This document shows positions 1 to 4,856 of a stretch of DNA of 5,095 nt, in pieces. Position 1 is the stretch's first letter. Each line of letters opens with the position of its first letter. A program made the translations under genes and the position numbers. The stretch is from NCBI GenBank assembly GCA_964454305.1, contig CAYVXX010000115.1, forward strand, positions 1 to 5,095, given 5' to 3'. The notes below the pieces were generated by a model. That model was not told the origin of the DNA, did no database searches, and saw only the letters and a program-made list of their open reading frames with translations. The stretch is from JAUSPI01 sp964454305 (lineage in GTDB: Bacteria > Desulfobacterota > Syntrophia > Syntrophales > JADFWA01).

Positions 1-43
1 CGGTAGGAGAGGGGGCAAATCTTACTCTTGGTTTCTCAGACAT
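1..43 (-). CDS. gltX: Glutamyl-tRNA synthetase, N-terminal fragment (runs off the left edge)
   Basis: Only the first 14 codons are present. They begin at an ATG (43-41) and read MSEKPRVRFAPSPT. The RFAPSPT stretch is the hallmark beginning of the Rossmann-fold catalytic core of class Ic glutamyl/glutaminyl-tRNA synthetases, just before the HIGH-type ATP-binding motif, which would lie outside the window. The enzyme charges tRNA-Glu with glutamate in the cytoplasm, using ATP. Its place directly after ispD-ispF matches the Bacillus order yacL-ispD-ispF-gltX, which supports the call. A weak Shine-Dalgarno AGG lies about 9 nt before the ATG. The rest of the gene cannot be judged. A GlnRS or a non-discriminating GluRS would start the same way, so tRNA specificity is not shown. 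Confidence 0.85.
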   Translation of the reverse strand, partial: MSEKPRVRFAPSPT

Positions 44-55
44 TTTTGTTGACCT

Positions 56-86
56 ATTATAAAAGTATTCAGCGATCAGCTGTCAG
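56..86 (-). promoter_or_regulatory. Candidate promoter of gltX, almost leaderless
   Basis: On the minus strand a perfect TATAAT (61-56) is preceded, after a 19-nt spacer, by CTGACA (86-81), which matches the TTGACA consensus at five of six bases. The spacer is longer than the ideal 17 nt. A start about 7 nt after the -10 box would fall only about 6 nt before the gltX ATG, so the message would be nearly leaderless. It could equally be a chance AT-rich match, with gltX read through from ispDF. Confidence 0.35.
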
Positions 87-88
87 CT
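78..88. repeat. Short palindrome AGCTG-T-CAGCT between ispF and gltX
   Basis: A perfect 5-1-5 palindrome overlaps the candidate -35 box of gltX. It sits in a patch rich in CAGC/CTGA words, and a second inverted pair, AGTATTC (64-70) with GAATACT (126-132), brackets the same spacer. Such nested short inverted repeats are typical of dispersed intergenic palindromes. A regulator-binding site is possible but not shown. Confidence 0.35.
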
Positions 89-93
89 TTTAG

Positions 94-116
94 TAAAAAA
101 ATCAGGATAATTCCTG
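94..116 (-). terminator. Probable intrinsic terminator after ispF
   Basis: Read on the minus strand, CAGGA-ATTA-TCCTG forms a 5-bp stem with a 4-nt loop (116-103). An A and then seven T residues follow directly. It begins about 30 nt after the ispF stop codon. The stem is short, so termination may be partial and some transcripts could continue into gltX. Confidence 0.5.
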
Positions 117-144
117 CCGATGGTCGAATACTGACTGCTGATGT

Positions 145-624
145 TTACTCCTTCTTTTCCTTTACCACAGCAACAGCAAATGCGGCAACCCCCTCACCGC
201 GGCCAATAAAGCCCATCCCTTCATTCGTAGTGGCCTTTATGTTTACCATGTTTTTCGGTATGTTGAGCACAGTGGCAATGTTCACGGTCATTTCATCTAT
301 ATATTCTCTCAACTTCGGTTTCTCCAGAACTACCGTTGAATCAATATTGTTCACATAAAAACCCTTTTTATCCACGATATTCTGAACCTCCATGAGAAGT
401 TTAAGGCTGGATACACCTTTATATGCAGGATCTTTATCGGGGAAATGTCTCCCGATATCTCCCTCAGCTATCGAACCGAGTATCGCATCACATATAGCAT
501 GCAAGAGAACATCTGCGTCAGAATGACCAAGGAGCCCTTCCTCATGCTGTATCTCCGTGCCACCGAGAACAAGGCTCCTGCCTTCAACAAACCTGTGACT
601 GTCATATCCAAAACCAACTCTCAT
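145..624 (-). CDS. ispF: 2-C-methyl-D-erythritol 2,4-cyclodiphosphate synthase
   Basis: The product is a 159-residue cytoplasmic enzyme of the MEP isoprenoid pathway. It closes CDP-methylerythritol 2-phosphate into MEcPP, releasing CMP, and the family is a homotrimer with a metal site. Full family length is present. Seen: the N-terminal GYDSHRF motif with metal ligands D8 and H10, the HSDAD motif at 34-38 followed by H42 (the third ligand, same numbering as the E. coli enzyme), GDIGRHFPDKD at 56-65, and the C-terminal TTNEGMGFIGRGEG block (132-145) that lines the nucleotide site. No key residue is missing. The ATG overlaps the ispD stop as ATGA, and an AAGGTG ribosome site lies 5 nt upstream inside ispD, so the two genes are co-transcribed and translationally coupled. 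This is a separate gene, not the IspDF fusion found in some proteobacteria. Confidence 0.97.
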   Translation of the reverse strand: MRVGFGYDSHRFVEGRSLVLGGTEIQHEEGLLGHSDADVLLHAICDAILGSIAEGDIGRHFPDKDPAYKGVSSLKLLMEVQNIVDKKGFYVNNIDSTVVLEKPKLREYIDEMTVNIATVLNIPKNMVNIKATTNEGMGFIGRGEGVAAFAVAVVKEKKE

Positions 625-1319
625 AGATTCACCTTCAGTCTTTTTATGATTTCTTCCCCTAAGATAAGATCCTCCGGAGTCGTTATCTTTATATTATCAT
701 AAGACCCCATTATCATTTTGACATTAATACCGATACGTTCTACAAGTGAGGCATCATCCGTCCCATAAAAATTATCATCATAGGCCTTTTCGTAGGCCTT
801 TTTAATAACCTCCCTCCTGAAGGTTTGCGGGGTCTGAGCCGACCACAGGCTTTTTCTATCAACCGTTCTTTCAATGAATCCGTCACCGTCAACGGATTTG
901 ACTGTATCCGTAACGGGAACACCGAGTACCACCGCACTATCCTCCAGCGCCGCGGTAACAGAAACGTTTATCAACTCCTCCGAAACAAACGGCCTGACAC
1001 CATCATGAATTACGACAATATCAGTATTATCATCGACTGCATCAAGACCCCTCTTAACGGAATCCTGCCTTTCCTTTCCCCCTGCCAGGACACTCCCCAC
1101 CTTTGAGAGGTCGTATTTCTCAACGATCGCCCTCCTGGAATATTCCACATAATCCTCAGGAACCACCAATATTACAGTATCAATAATCGATGCCCGTTCA
1201 AATTTACTCAAAGTATGGACTAATACCGGGACGTCATCCAGCACTAAATACTGCTTGAAGAGATCAAAACCCATCCGTCTTCCCAACCCACCGGCAGGTA
1301 TAATCGCGACACTTTTCAT
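621..1319 (-). CDS. ispD: 2-C-methyl-D-erythritol 4-phosphate cytidylyltransferase
   Basis: The enzyme joins MEP and CTP to give CDP-methylerythritol and pyrophosphate, in the MEP pathway. Seen, numbered from the preferred ATG: the CTP-binding loop PAGGLGRRMG (8-17) with catalytic R15, then K22 in FKQY (equivalents of E. coli R20 and K27). These are followed by ERQDSV (about 83-88), the metal/ribose motif HDGVRPF (105-111), DTVK, TVDRKSLWSAQTPQTF (about 152-167), TDDASLVE (about 187-194) and NIKITTPEDL near the end. Small departures from consensus are HDG for HDA and FKQY for PKQY. Start choice: an in-frame GTG lies two codons upstream (1325) but touches the AAGG ribosome site. The ATG at 1319 has that AAGG at 7 nt spacing and is preferred, giving 232 residues. 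ispF follows with an ATGA overlap. A long non-coding gap and a terminator separate it from yacL. Confidence 0.96.
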   Translation of the reverse strand: MKSVAIIPAGGLGRRMGFDLFKQYLVLDDVPVLVHTLSKFERASIIDTVILVVPEDYVEYSRRAIVEKYDLSKVGSVLAGGKERQDSVKRGLDAVDDNTDIVVIHDGVRPFVSEELINVSVTAALEDSAVVLGVPVTDTVKSVDGDGFIERTVDRKSLWSAQTPQTFRREVIKKAYEKAYDDNFYGTDDASLVERIGINVKMIMGSYDNIKITTPEDLILGEEIIKRLKVNL

Positions 1320-1334
1320 TCCCACACCTTACAC

Positions 1335-1363
1335 CCAAAAGCTTTGCACAACTACCAAAAGCT
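1335..1363. repeat. Paired direct repeat AGCTTTTGG upstream of ispD
   Basis: The 9-bp word CCAAAAGCT (AGCTTTTGG on the transcribed strand) occurs at 1335-1343 and 1355-1363, exactly 20 bp apart, close to two helical turns. It lies in the ispD leader, just before the ribosome site. The spacing would place two bound protein subunits on the same DNA face, so an operator is conceivable, but chance is not excluded. Confidence 0.35.
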
Positions 1364-1394
1364 ACATGGAGTTTTAAAAATATAATTCTTAAGA

Positions 1395-1411
1395 GCAAAA
1401 CAGTTTTTTGC
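1395..1411. repeat. Inverted repeat GCAAAA-N5-TTTTGC upstream of ispD
   Basis: A perfect 6-bp inverted repeat with a 5-nt centre lies about 75 nt before the ispD start, in the AT-rich stretch where an ispD promoter should be. The AT-rich words TATATT and TAAAAC lie just downstream on the minus strand, but none comes with a convincing -35 box, so I do not call an ispD promoter. The repeat could be an operator or simply AT-rich sequence. Confidence 0.3.
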
Positions 1412-1460
1412 CTAATCCCCTGTTTATACTAAAAATTAACAGTTGATTACTAACCCTTCA

Positions 1461-1497
1461 ATATAAAAGGCCCGGGGCTCTCAGAGCATCCCGGGCC
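1461..1497 (-). terminator. Strong intrinsic terminator between yacL and ispD
   Basis: On the minus strand the hairpin is an 8-bp stem GGCCCGGG/CCCGGGCC, a 2-nt bulge (AT), a further 4-bp stem GCTC/GAGC and a 3-nt loop TGA, in all 12 base pairs. It is followed directly by TTTTATAT. It should stop transcripts coming from yacL about 300 nt after that gene's stop codon. The plus strand has no matching U-tract, so the direction is clear. Its position about 140 nt before ispD means ispDF needs its own promoter, or that this hairpin acts as an attenuator. Confidence 0.75.
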
Positions 1498-1562
1498 CTA
1501 ACTCAGATTTTGCAGTAGCCTCATGCTGCGACTTGAAATCCTTGCTGTACCGCCTGCTTCGT

Positions 1563-1608
1563 CCTGAACTTGTTTCAATATATCGTGAATTTCTGAAATG
1601 AACTCAGG
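1563..1608. repeat. Imperfect 15-bp inverted repeat (CCTGA...TCAGG)
   Basis: The arms at 1563-1577 and 1594-1608 pair over 15 positions: 11 Watson-Crick, two G-T, two mismatches, with a 16-nt AT-rich loop. The arm CCTGAACTTGTTTCA, followed by a mirrored TGAAATGAACTCAGG, resembles a palindrome I recall as widespread between genes in Desulfobacterota, Nitrospirota and related metagenomes. That recollection is unverified. No transposase lies nearby, so any mobility would be in trans. Confidence 0.5.
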
Positions 1609-1653
1609 ATAACAAAACTACACTCCTACGTCACACAATCACTTCAACTGATT

Positions 1654-1684
1654 GATTGAAGCTCCCCGCAGCAAGCTACGGGGA
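1654..1684. repeat. REP-like GC hairpin with GATTGA..CTCCCCGC lead
   Basis: A 10-bp stem (1663-1672 with 1675-1684, one G-T pair in RNA from the minus strand) forms around a 2-nt centre, AGC-TT-GCT. The 16 nt at 1654-1669 match 4901-4916 at 14 positions, where they again lead into a GC hairpin, so two copies of one element family seem to be present. This is the size and shape of REP-type palindromes. There is no downstream T-run, so it is not an intrinsic terminator. Confidence 0.55.
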
Positions 1685-1796
1685 ATCTCCGACTGTTAAG
1701 GAAATTTGCTGATTTTATGCGCTCGCTGTTCAGTTCGCAGAGGCGCTCTTCGTCCCACTGCGATCATCTCTACCAAAAAATTCGGGGTTGTCCGCC

Positions 1797-2831
1797 TCAG
1801 TGACGAGAATTCGCCCTGTACACTTTATTTTCAGGGACAACTTCCTTAAGTTCAGAAAATATCATTCTCCCTGCCGTTGTCTGAAGTACGCTCGTTACCA
1901 GTGCCTCAACATTCTCACCCAAATGTTTGTTAGCATGATCGACAACAACCATTGTACCGTCATCAAGATAGGCGACTCCTTGCCCTGGTTCCTTCCCTTC
2001 CTTGATGATCTTAACCGACACAACTTCACCGGGCAACACAACGGGTTTCAGTGCATTTGCAAGTTCATTCACATTCAAAATTTTGATACCCTGTAATTCG
2101 GCAACCTTGTTAAGGTTAAAATCGTTCGTTATAAGCTTACCATTCATCTTCTTTGCCAGGGCAACAAGTTTTGAATCAACTTCCTTTATTTTTGGAAAAT
2201 CCTGATCCACAATTTCAATGTGAATATTGGCGCTTTTTTGCATCCGGTTCAAGACATCCAGTCCCCTTCTGCCACGTGAACGCTTCATCGAATCAGAAGA
2301 ATCCGCAATGTGCTGCAACTCATCCAGTATAAACTGTGGAACTATTAAATCGCCTTCTATAAAACCCGTGTCGCAGATATCAGCTATCCTGCCATCAATG
2401 ATAACACTCGTATCAAGGATCCTGTAATCACTGCTACTCTTTAACCCCTTCTTAAAGGGCACGAACGCCGGAAAACTGATTTCCTCACTCTTTTTCGATC
2501 CAATCACCAAGCCAAGATATCCAAGAATACAGGTCAACGCGACATATATCCAAGTCACAATTTCCTGTGCCTGATTAGCCCAAAACCTCAAACTATAGGC
2601 AATGAGGGAAGCAATCGAAAGACCAATGATCGTCCCAACAACACCACCAGCTATACTTCTGATTGATACCTTCCTTATCACCTGCTCTATTTGTATGACA
2701 ATTATAGAAACTATAAATCCAAATAATAAACCTATCAATGATTGCGGAAATCCGTAATGCCCACGGGCAATAAAAAAACCACTTACAGAACATACTAAAA
2801 TTAAAAGAAATCTTATAATCAGTTGAATCAC
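1797..2831 (-). CDS. YacL-like membrane protein with PIN and TRAM domains
   Basis: Residues 1-111 hold four predicted membrane helices (about 3-23, 28-49, 57-82, 91-111). A PIN nuclease-fold domain follows (about 135-260), then a TRAM domain (about 265-328), a beta-barrel often linked to RNA binding. The PIN acidic residues are all present: D140 in LDTSVIIDGRI, E171 in DELQHIAD, D219 in VDSKL and D237 in TNDFNL, so the metal site looks intact. Length and order match Bacillus YacL, a family with no settled function; membrane-tethered RNA cleavage or processing is an inference. Conserved context: carD before it, ispD-ispF after it. The start is uncertain. The first legal codon (GTG, 2831) lies inside a very long Shine-Dalgarno sequence. 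A CTG at 2822, 8 nt after GGAGG, fits better, and no in-frame ATG exists before residue 182. It has its own promoter and a terminator about 300 nt downstream. Confidence 0.93.
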   Translation of the reverse strand: MIQLIIRFLLILVCSVSGFFIARGHYGFPQSLIGLLFGFIVSIIVIQIEQVIRKVSIRSIAGGVVGTIIGLSIASLIAYSLRFWANQAQEIVTWIYVALTCILGYLGLVIGSKKSEEISFPAFVPFKKGLKSSSDYRILDTSVIIDGRIADICDTGFIEGDLIVPQFILDELQHIADSSDSMKRSRGRRGLDVLNRMQKSANIHIEIVDQDFPKIKEVDSKLVALAKKMNGKLITNDFNLNKVAELQGIKILNVNELANALKPVVLPGEVVSVKIIKEGKEPGQGVAYLDDGTMVVVDHANKHLGENVEALVTSVLQTTAGRMIFSELKEVVPENKVYRANSRH

Positions 2832-2839
2832 CTCCTTTA
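2827..2839 (-). promoter_or_regulatory. Extended Shine-Dalgarno site of yacL overlapping a GTG
   Basis: TAAAGGAGGTGAT on the minus strand is complementary to essentially the whole 3' tail of 16S rRNA (ATCACCTCCTT core plus flanks), far longer than the usual 4-6 nt. The GTG that would be the first start codon is part of this match and would be masked by it. Normal spacing (8 nt after GGAGG) points to the in-frame CTG at 2822-2820, which would make this a rare non-ATG/GTG/TTG start. Confidence 0.7.
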
Positions 2840-2854
2840 TATAATAATTTATGA

Positions 2855-2883
2855 TTATTAAAGTCTATAAGTATTGTAGTCAA
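2855..2883 (-). promoter_or_regulatory. Sigma70-type promoter of yacL
   Basis: On the minus strand TTGACT (2883-2878), an exact 17-nt spacer and TAATAA (2860-2855) give a near-consensus housekeeping promoter. The start would be near 2848, leaving roughly 25 nt to the coding region with the ribosome site inside it. It shows yacL can be transcribed independently of carD. Confidence 0.7.
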
Positions 2884-2970
2884 ATCCCCTCCCTTATATT
2901 TTGTGGTGGTAACCGGGCTCTTGTTCGGCTCCCTCATTATGAAAAGCAGGGACGAAGTCTTTGTTTAAGA

Positions 2971-2995
2971 GAAAAAACATCCATTAAGGAATGGA
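2971..2995 (-). terminator. Weak intrinsic terminator after carD
   Basis: Read on the minus strand, TCCATT-CCTT-AATGGA makes a 6-bp AT-rich stem with a 4-nt loop, followed by TG and six T residues. It starts about 33 nt after the carD stop. The low-GC stem suggests leaky termination. Together with the yacL promoter just downstream it splits carD and yacL into partly separate units. Confidence 0.5.
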
Positions 2996-3027
2996 AATAA
3001 AAGAAATTCTGCCAAAAGGATAAACAA

Positions 3028-3513
3028 TCAATGCACAGGAAATATAGCGTTGATGTTCTGTTCTATGTTAATCTCTTCATCACAAGTTGCAACCGACATT
3101 TCTTTTATCAATAGATTCTTTGCGGTATCCATCATCTTTCTCTCACCAAAGGATAAGTCTTTACTATGTTTTAATATAAAAAGATCCCTCAGTACCCCGG
3201 CAATCTCAAAAACCGATCCCGTTTTTATCCTTCCAAGATATTCCTTGTATCTTTTGTTCCAAGTCTGTTTGTCTAATATTACATTCCTGTCTTTTAAAAT
3301 CTCATAAACCCTTGGGATTTCCTTTTCCGAAATAACTTGTCTCAATCCAACAGATTCCGCACCGTCTGTGGGAATCATGATCGTCATACTGTTTCCCAGT
3401 ATCTTCATAATATAAAAAAACTGCTTATTCCCCATGATTTCTTTCTTTTCTATAGCTTCTATCACCCCCACGCCTTGTGCAGGGTAAACCGCCAAATCTC
3501 CTACTCTAAACAT
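3028..3513 (-). CDS. carD: CarD/CdnL-family RNA polymerase-binding transcription regulator
   Basis: The 161-residue protein has the CarD_CdnL_TRCF fold. An N-terminal Tudor-like RNA polymerase interaction domain (about 1-60) carries VGDLAVYPAQGVGVIEAIE and the later IMIPTDGAESVGLR. A helical C-terminal domain (about 64-150) carries ERKMMDTAKNLLIKEM. W85, in QTWNKRY, stands at the same number as the tryptophan of Mycobacterium tuberculosis CarD that wedges into the upstream edge of the transcription bubble, and nearby basic residues are kept. In the family the protein binds the RNA polymerase beta subunit and stabilises open complexes at sigma70/sigmaA promoters; it is not a sequence-specific repressor. 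Length matches stand-alone CdnL proteins, without the HMGA-like tail of Myxococcus CarD. Start: ATG with GGAG at 7 nt spacing. Its own promoter lies upstream. The position before yacL-ispD-ispF is conserved in Clostridia and Desulfobacterota-type genomes. Confidence 0.94.
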   Translation of the reverse strand: MFRVGDLAVYPAQGVGVIEAIEKKEIMGNKQFFYIMKILGNSMTIMIPTDGAESVGLRQVISEKEIPRVYEILKDRNVILDKQTWNKRYKEYLGRIKTGSVFEIAGVLRDLFILKHSKDLSFGERKMMDTAKNLLIKEMSVATCDEEINIEQNINAIFPVH

Positions 3514-3552
3514 ACTACTACTCCAGACTGCTTTTTATTCGCTGAATTTTAA

Positions 3553-3581
3553 GTTCTATCACACTTTGGAATTTCAGTCAA
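3553..3581 (-). promoter_or_regulatory. Sigma70-type promoter of carD
   Basis: TTGACT (3581-3576), a 17-nt spacer and TAGAAC (3558-3553, four of six matches to TATAAT) lie on the minus strand, giving a leader of about 30 nt to the carD ATG. No stable terminator is seen between the radical SAM stop and this promoter, so read-through from the upstream gene may add to carD expression. Confidence 0.6.
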
Positions 3582-3640
3582 GACATGATGTGGGATTTAC
3601 TACCAAATACTCGCTAAAAAGTGGCAGGTTACACCTATTC

Positions 3641-4789
3641 TTAAATATAATTGTGCATAATTCCGCAAAGATCCCTGTCAAGCTGGGTTTGATCTTTTGC
3701 CCAATACTGTTCCACGATACTTTTCAGTCTATCATACATCCGAGCATCCGAAAGATCATCGAGCTTCCTGTAGAGACCTCTTCTCCTTCCCAGCCTGTAT
3801 ACAACTCTTTCCTTCTCAGACAGACTGAAATACCTGTCTATTATAGCTATAAGCTTCCCCTTGTCTTCCGGAAGAGTCCCCTCTAATTCCTCCAGAAGAT
3901 TCAATATATGATCACTGACAACTGTACTTTCAATACCATCAAGACTTTCAATAAAAATTTTTATCTCTCTCAATATATCCTCATCTCCTATCGGTTTAAA
4001 CTCTCCCCTCTTCATCATTTCATAAAGATCCGTATCCCTTCGCACCTGGAGTGTCCTAAACCTTATAAATTGGGGATTTATCTGATTCAACACCTTTGCC
4101 GTTTCTTCTGCATGTTCCTTCGACCACCTTTCACCCCCAAGTCCGGGCATTACATACTCGGAAAGGGAGATACCGGATGCCCTGATCTTTTTACCGCCTT
4201 CAATATGCTCAGCAGCGGTAACTCCTTTTCGGATAAATGTAAGCAGTGGATCATAACCGGTTTCCATACCAACATGTATTCTGGAAAGACCTGCCTTATG
4301 AAGCCGCTTGAAATCTTCGACGGATTTTCTGGAAGCGGTATCCGAACGGCAGTACGAGGTAATCCTCTTCACACCTGGAAATTTATCACGGATGAACGAA
4401 AGGACCTCAACCAGGTCATCGGTCTTCATAATAATAGAGTTTGCATCCTGGATAAACACGGATTCGCCACCGAAGTAAAGCCAGGCGGCAACAGACCTGA
4501 AACTATCGTCGAAATGATTGCCGTTATTAAAGATCATAGAGAGTATGAGCTCCGTAACCTCTCCACCCTCTTCATTTTCCCATGACATCTCTCTTATCCG
4601 GTCAGAAATATCCTTCGCCCTTTGTATATCATCTTTAATTTCCTTAACAGATCTCATCCCAAACTTACTTCCACGGTAAGTATGGCAAAAAGCGCATTTG
4701 TTCCAAGGACAATTTCTTGTGGCCCTGACAAGAAGACTTTTAGCTTCACTCGGCGGTCTTATAGGTCCCTGTTCAAACGCAAACTTCAC
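3641..4789 (-). CDS. Radical SAM domain protein, CPWNKCAFC type
   Basis: The cytoplasmic 4Fe-4S enzyme would cleave S-adenosylmethionine to start radical chemistry. Its substrate is unknown to me. Numbered from the first possible GTG: an N-terminal EQGPIRPPSEA segment, cluster cysteines C29, C34 and C37 in CPWNKCAFC, the SAM-contact GGES at about 109-112 followed by FIQDAN, then TSYCRS near 147-151, HVGMETGYDPLL near 174-185, and MPGLGG near 216-221. The last 100 residues are helical and charged, with no extra Fe-S motif or B12 domain. The cysteines are spaced CX4CX2C, not the usual CX3CX2C. The CPWN-[KR]-C-x-FC pattern belongs, as I recall, to a family of uncharacterised radical SAM proteins in COG1032-like sets. 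Start: the GTG at 4795 shares bases with the GAGGAG ribosome site, so the GTG at 4789 (5 nt spacing) is preferred. Its own strong promoter lies upstream; carD follows after 127 nt. Linkage to carD may be incidental. Confidence 0.9.
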   Translation of the reverse strand: MKFAFEQGPIRPPSEAKSLLVRATRNCPWNKCAFCHTYRGSKFGMRSVKEIKDDIQRAKDISDRIREMSWENEEGGEVTELILSMIFNNGNHFDDSFRSVAAWLYFGGESVFIQDANSIIMKTDDLVEVLSFIRDKFPGVKRITSYCRSDTASRKSVEDFKRLHKAGLSRIHVGMETGYDPLLTFIRKGVTAAEHIEGGKKIRASGISLSEYVMPGLGGERWSKEHAEETAKVLNQINPQFIRFRTLQVRRDTDLYEMMKRGEFKPIGDEDILREIKIFIESLDGIESTVVSDHILNLLEELEGTLPEDKGKLIAIIDRYFSLSEKERVVYRLGRRRGLYRKLDDLSDARMYDRLKSIVEQYWAKDQTQLDRDLCGIMHNYI

Positions 4790-4827
4790 TTTCACTCCTC
4801 TTATGAACCAAAGTTACATCTTTAAGT

Positions 4828-4856
4828 AATATAATCACGAAAGGTAACCGGGTCAA
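4828..4856 (-). promoter_or_regulatory. Sigma70-type promoter of the radical SAM gene
   Basis: TTGACC (4856-4851), an exact 17-nt spacer and TATATT (4833-4828) on the minus strand make a near-consensus promoter. Transcription would start around 4820, about 30 nt before the preferred GTG, with GAGGAG in the leader. This is the best match for the start of the gene cluster's transcription inside the window. Confidence 0.7.

Larger units (their letters stand above)
1498..1796. other. Non-coding repeat-bearing gap after yacL
   Basis: Nearly 300 nt with no convincing gene. It holds two larger hairpin-forming elements, listed separately, and a smaller imperfect one, GCAGTA/TGCTGC, at about 1514-1531. 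On the minus strand a 23-codon reading frame (1767-1696) exists without a ribosome site or recognisable product, and I do not call it. A T-run shortly after the yacL stop (about 1775-1781 on the plus strand) lacks a real stem. The mix of palindromes looks like an accumulation site for dispersed intergenic repeats, with this stretch forming the 3' untranslated part of the yacL message. Confidence 0.5.

Noticed and set aside
1654..1684. CRISPR repeat or intrinsic terminator reading of the GC palindrome
   Set aside because: No regularly spaced copies exist in the window and no T-run follows on either strand.
1696..1767. A 23-codon minus-strand reading frame (MIAVGRRAPL...) just after yacL
   Set aside because: No ribosome site, no recognisable product, and it lies in repeat-bearing intergenic sequence, so it is most likely chance.
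1775..1800. Possible terminator immediately after the yacL stop (T-run on the minus strand)
   Set aside because: Only about three base pairs can form before the T-run, which is too weak to support a call.
2593..2937. Minus-strand frame of 114 codons starting in the carD-yacL spacer
   Set aside because: Most of it is the yacL N-terminal region read in another frame. Its beginning overlaps the yacL promoter, and no domain is visible.
3603..3640. Terminator between the radical SAM gene and carD
   Set aside because: The best hairpin (AGGT-GTA-ACCT) has four base pairs and is separated from the T-run by several bases.
3908..4585. Long plus-strand open frame (225 codons) opposite the radical SAM gene
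   Set aside because: It is antisense to a clearly conserved enzyme, has no recognisable domain and looks like a shadow of the real coding frame.
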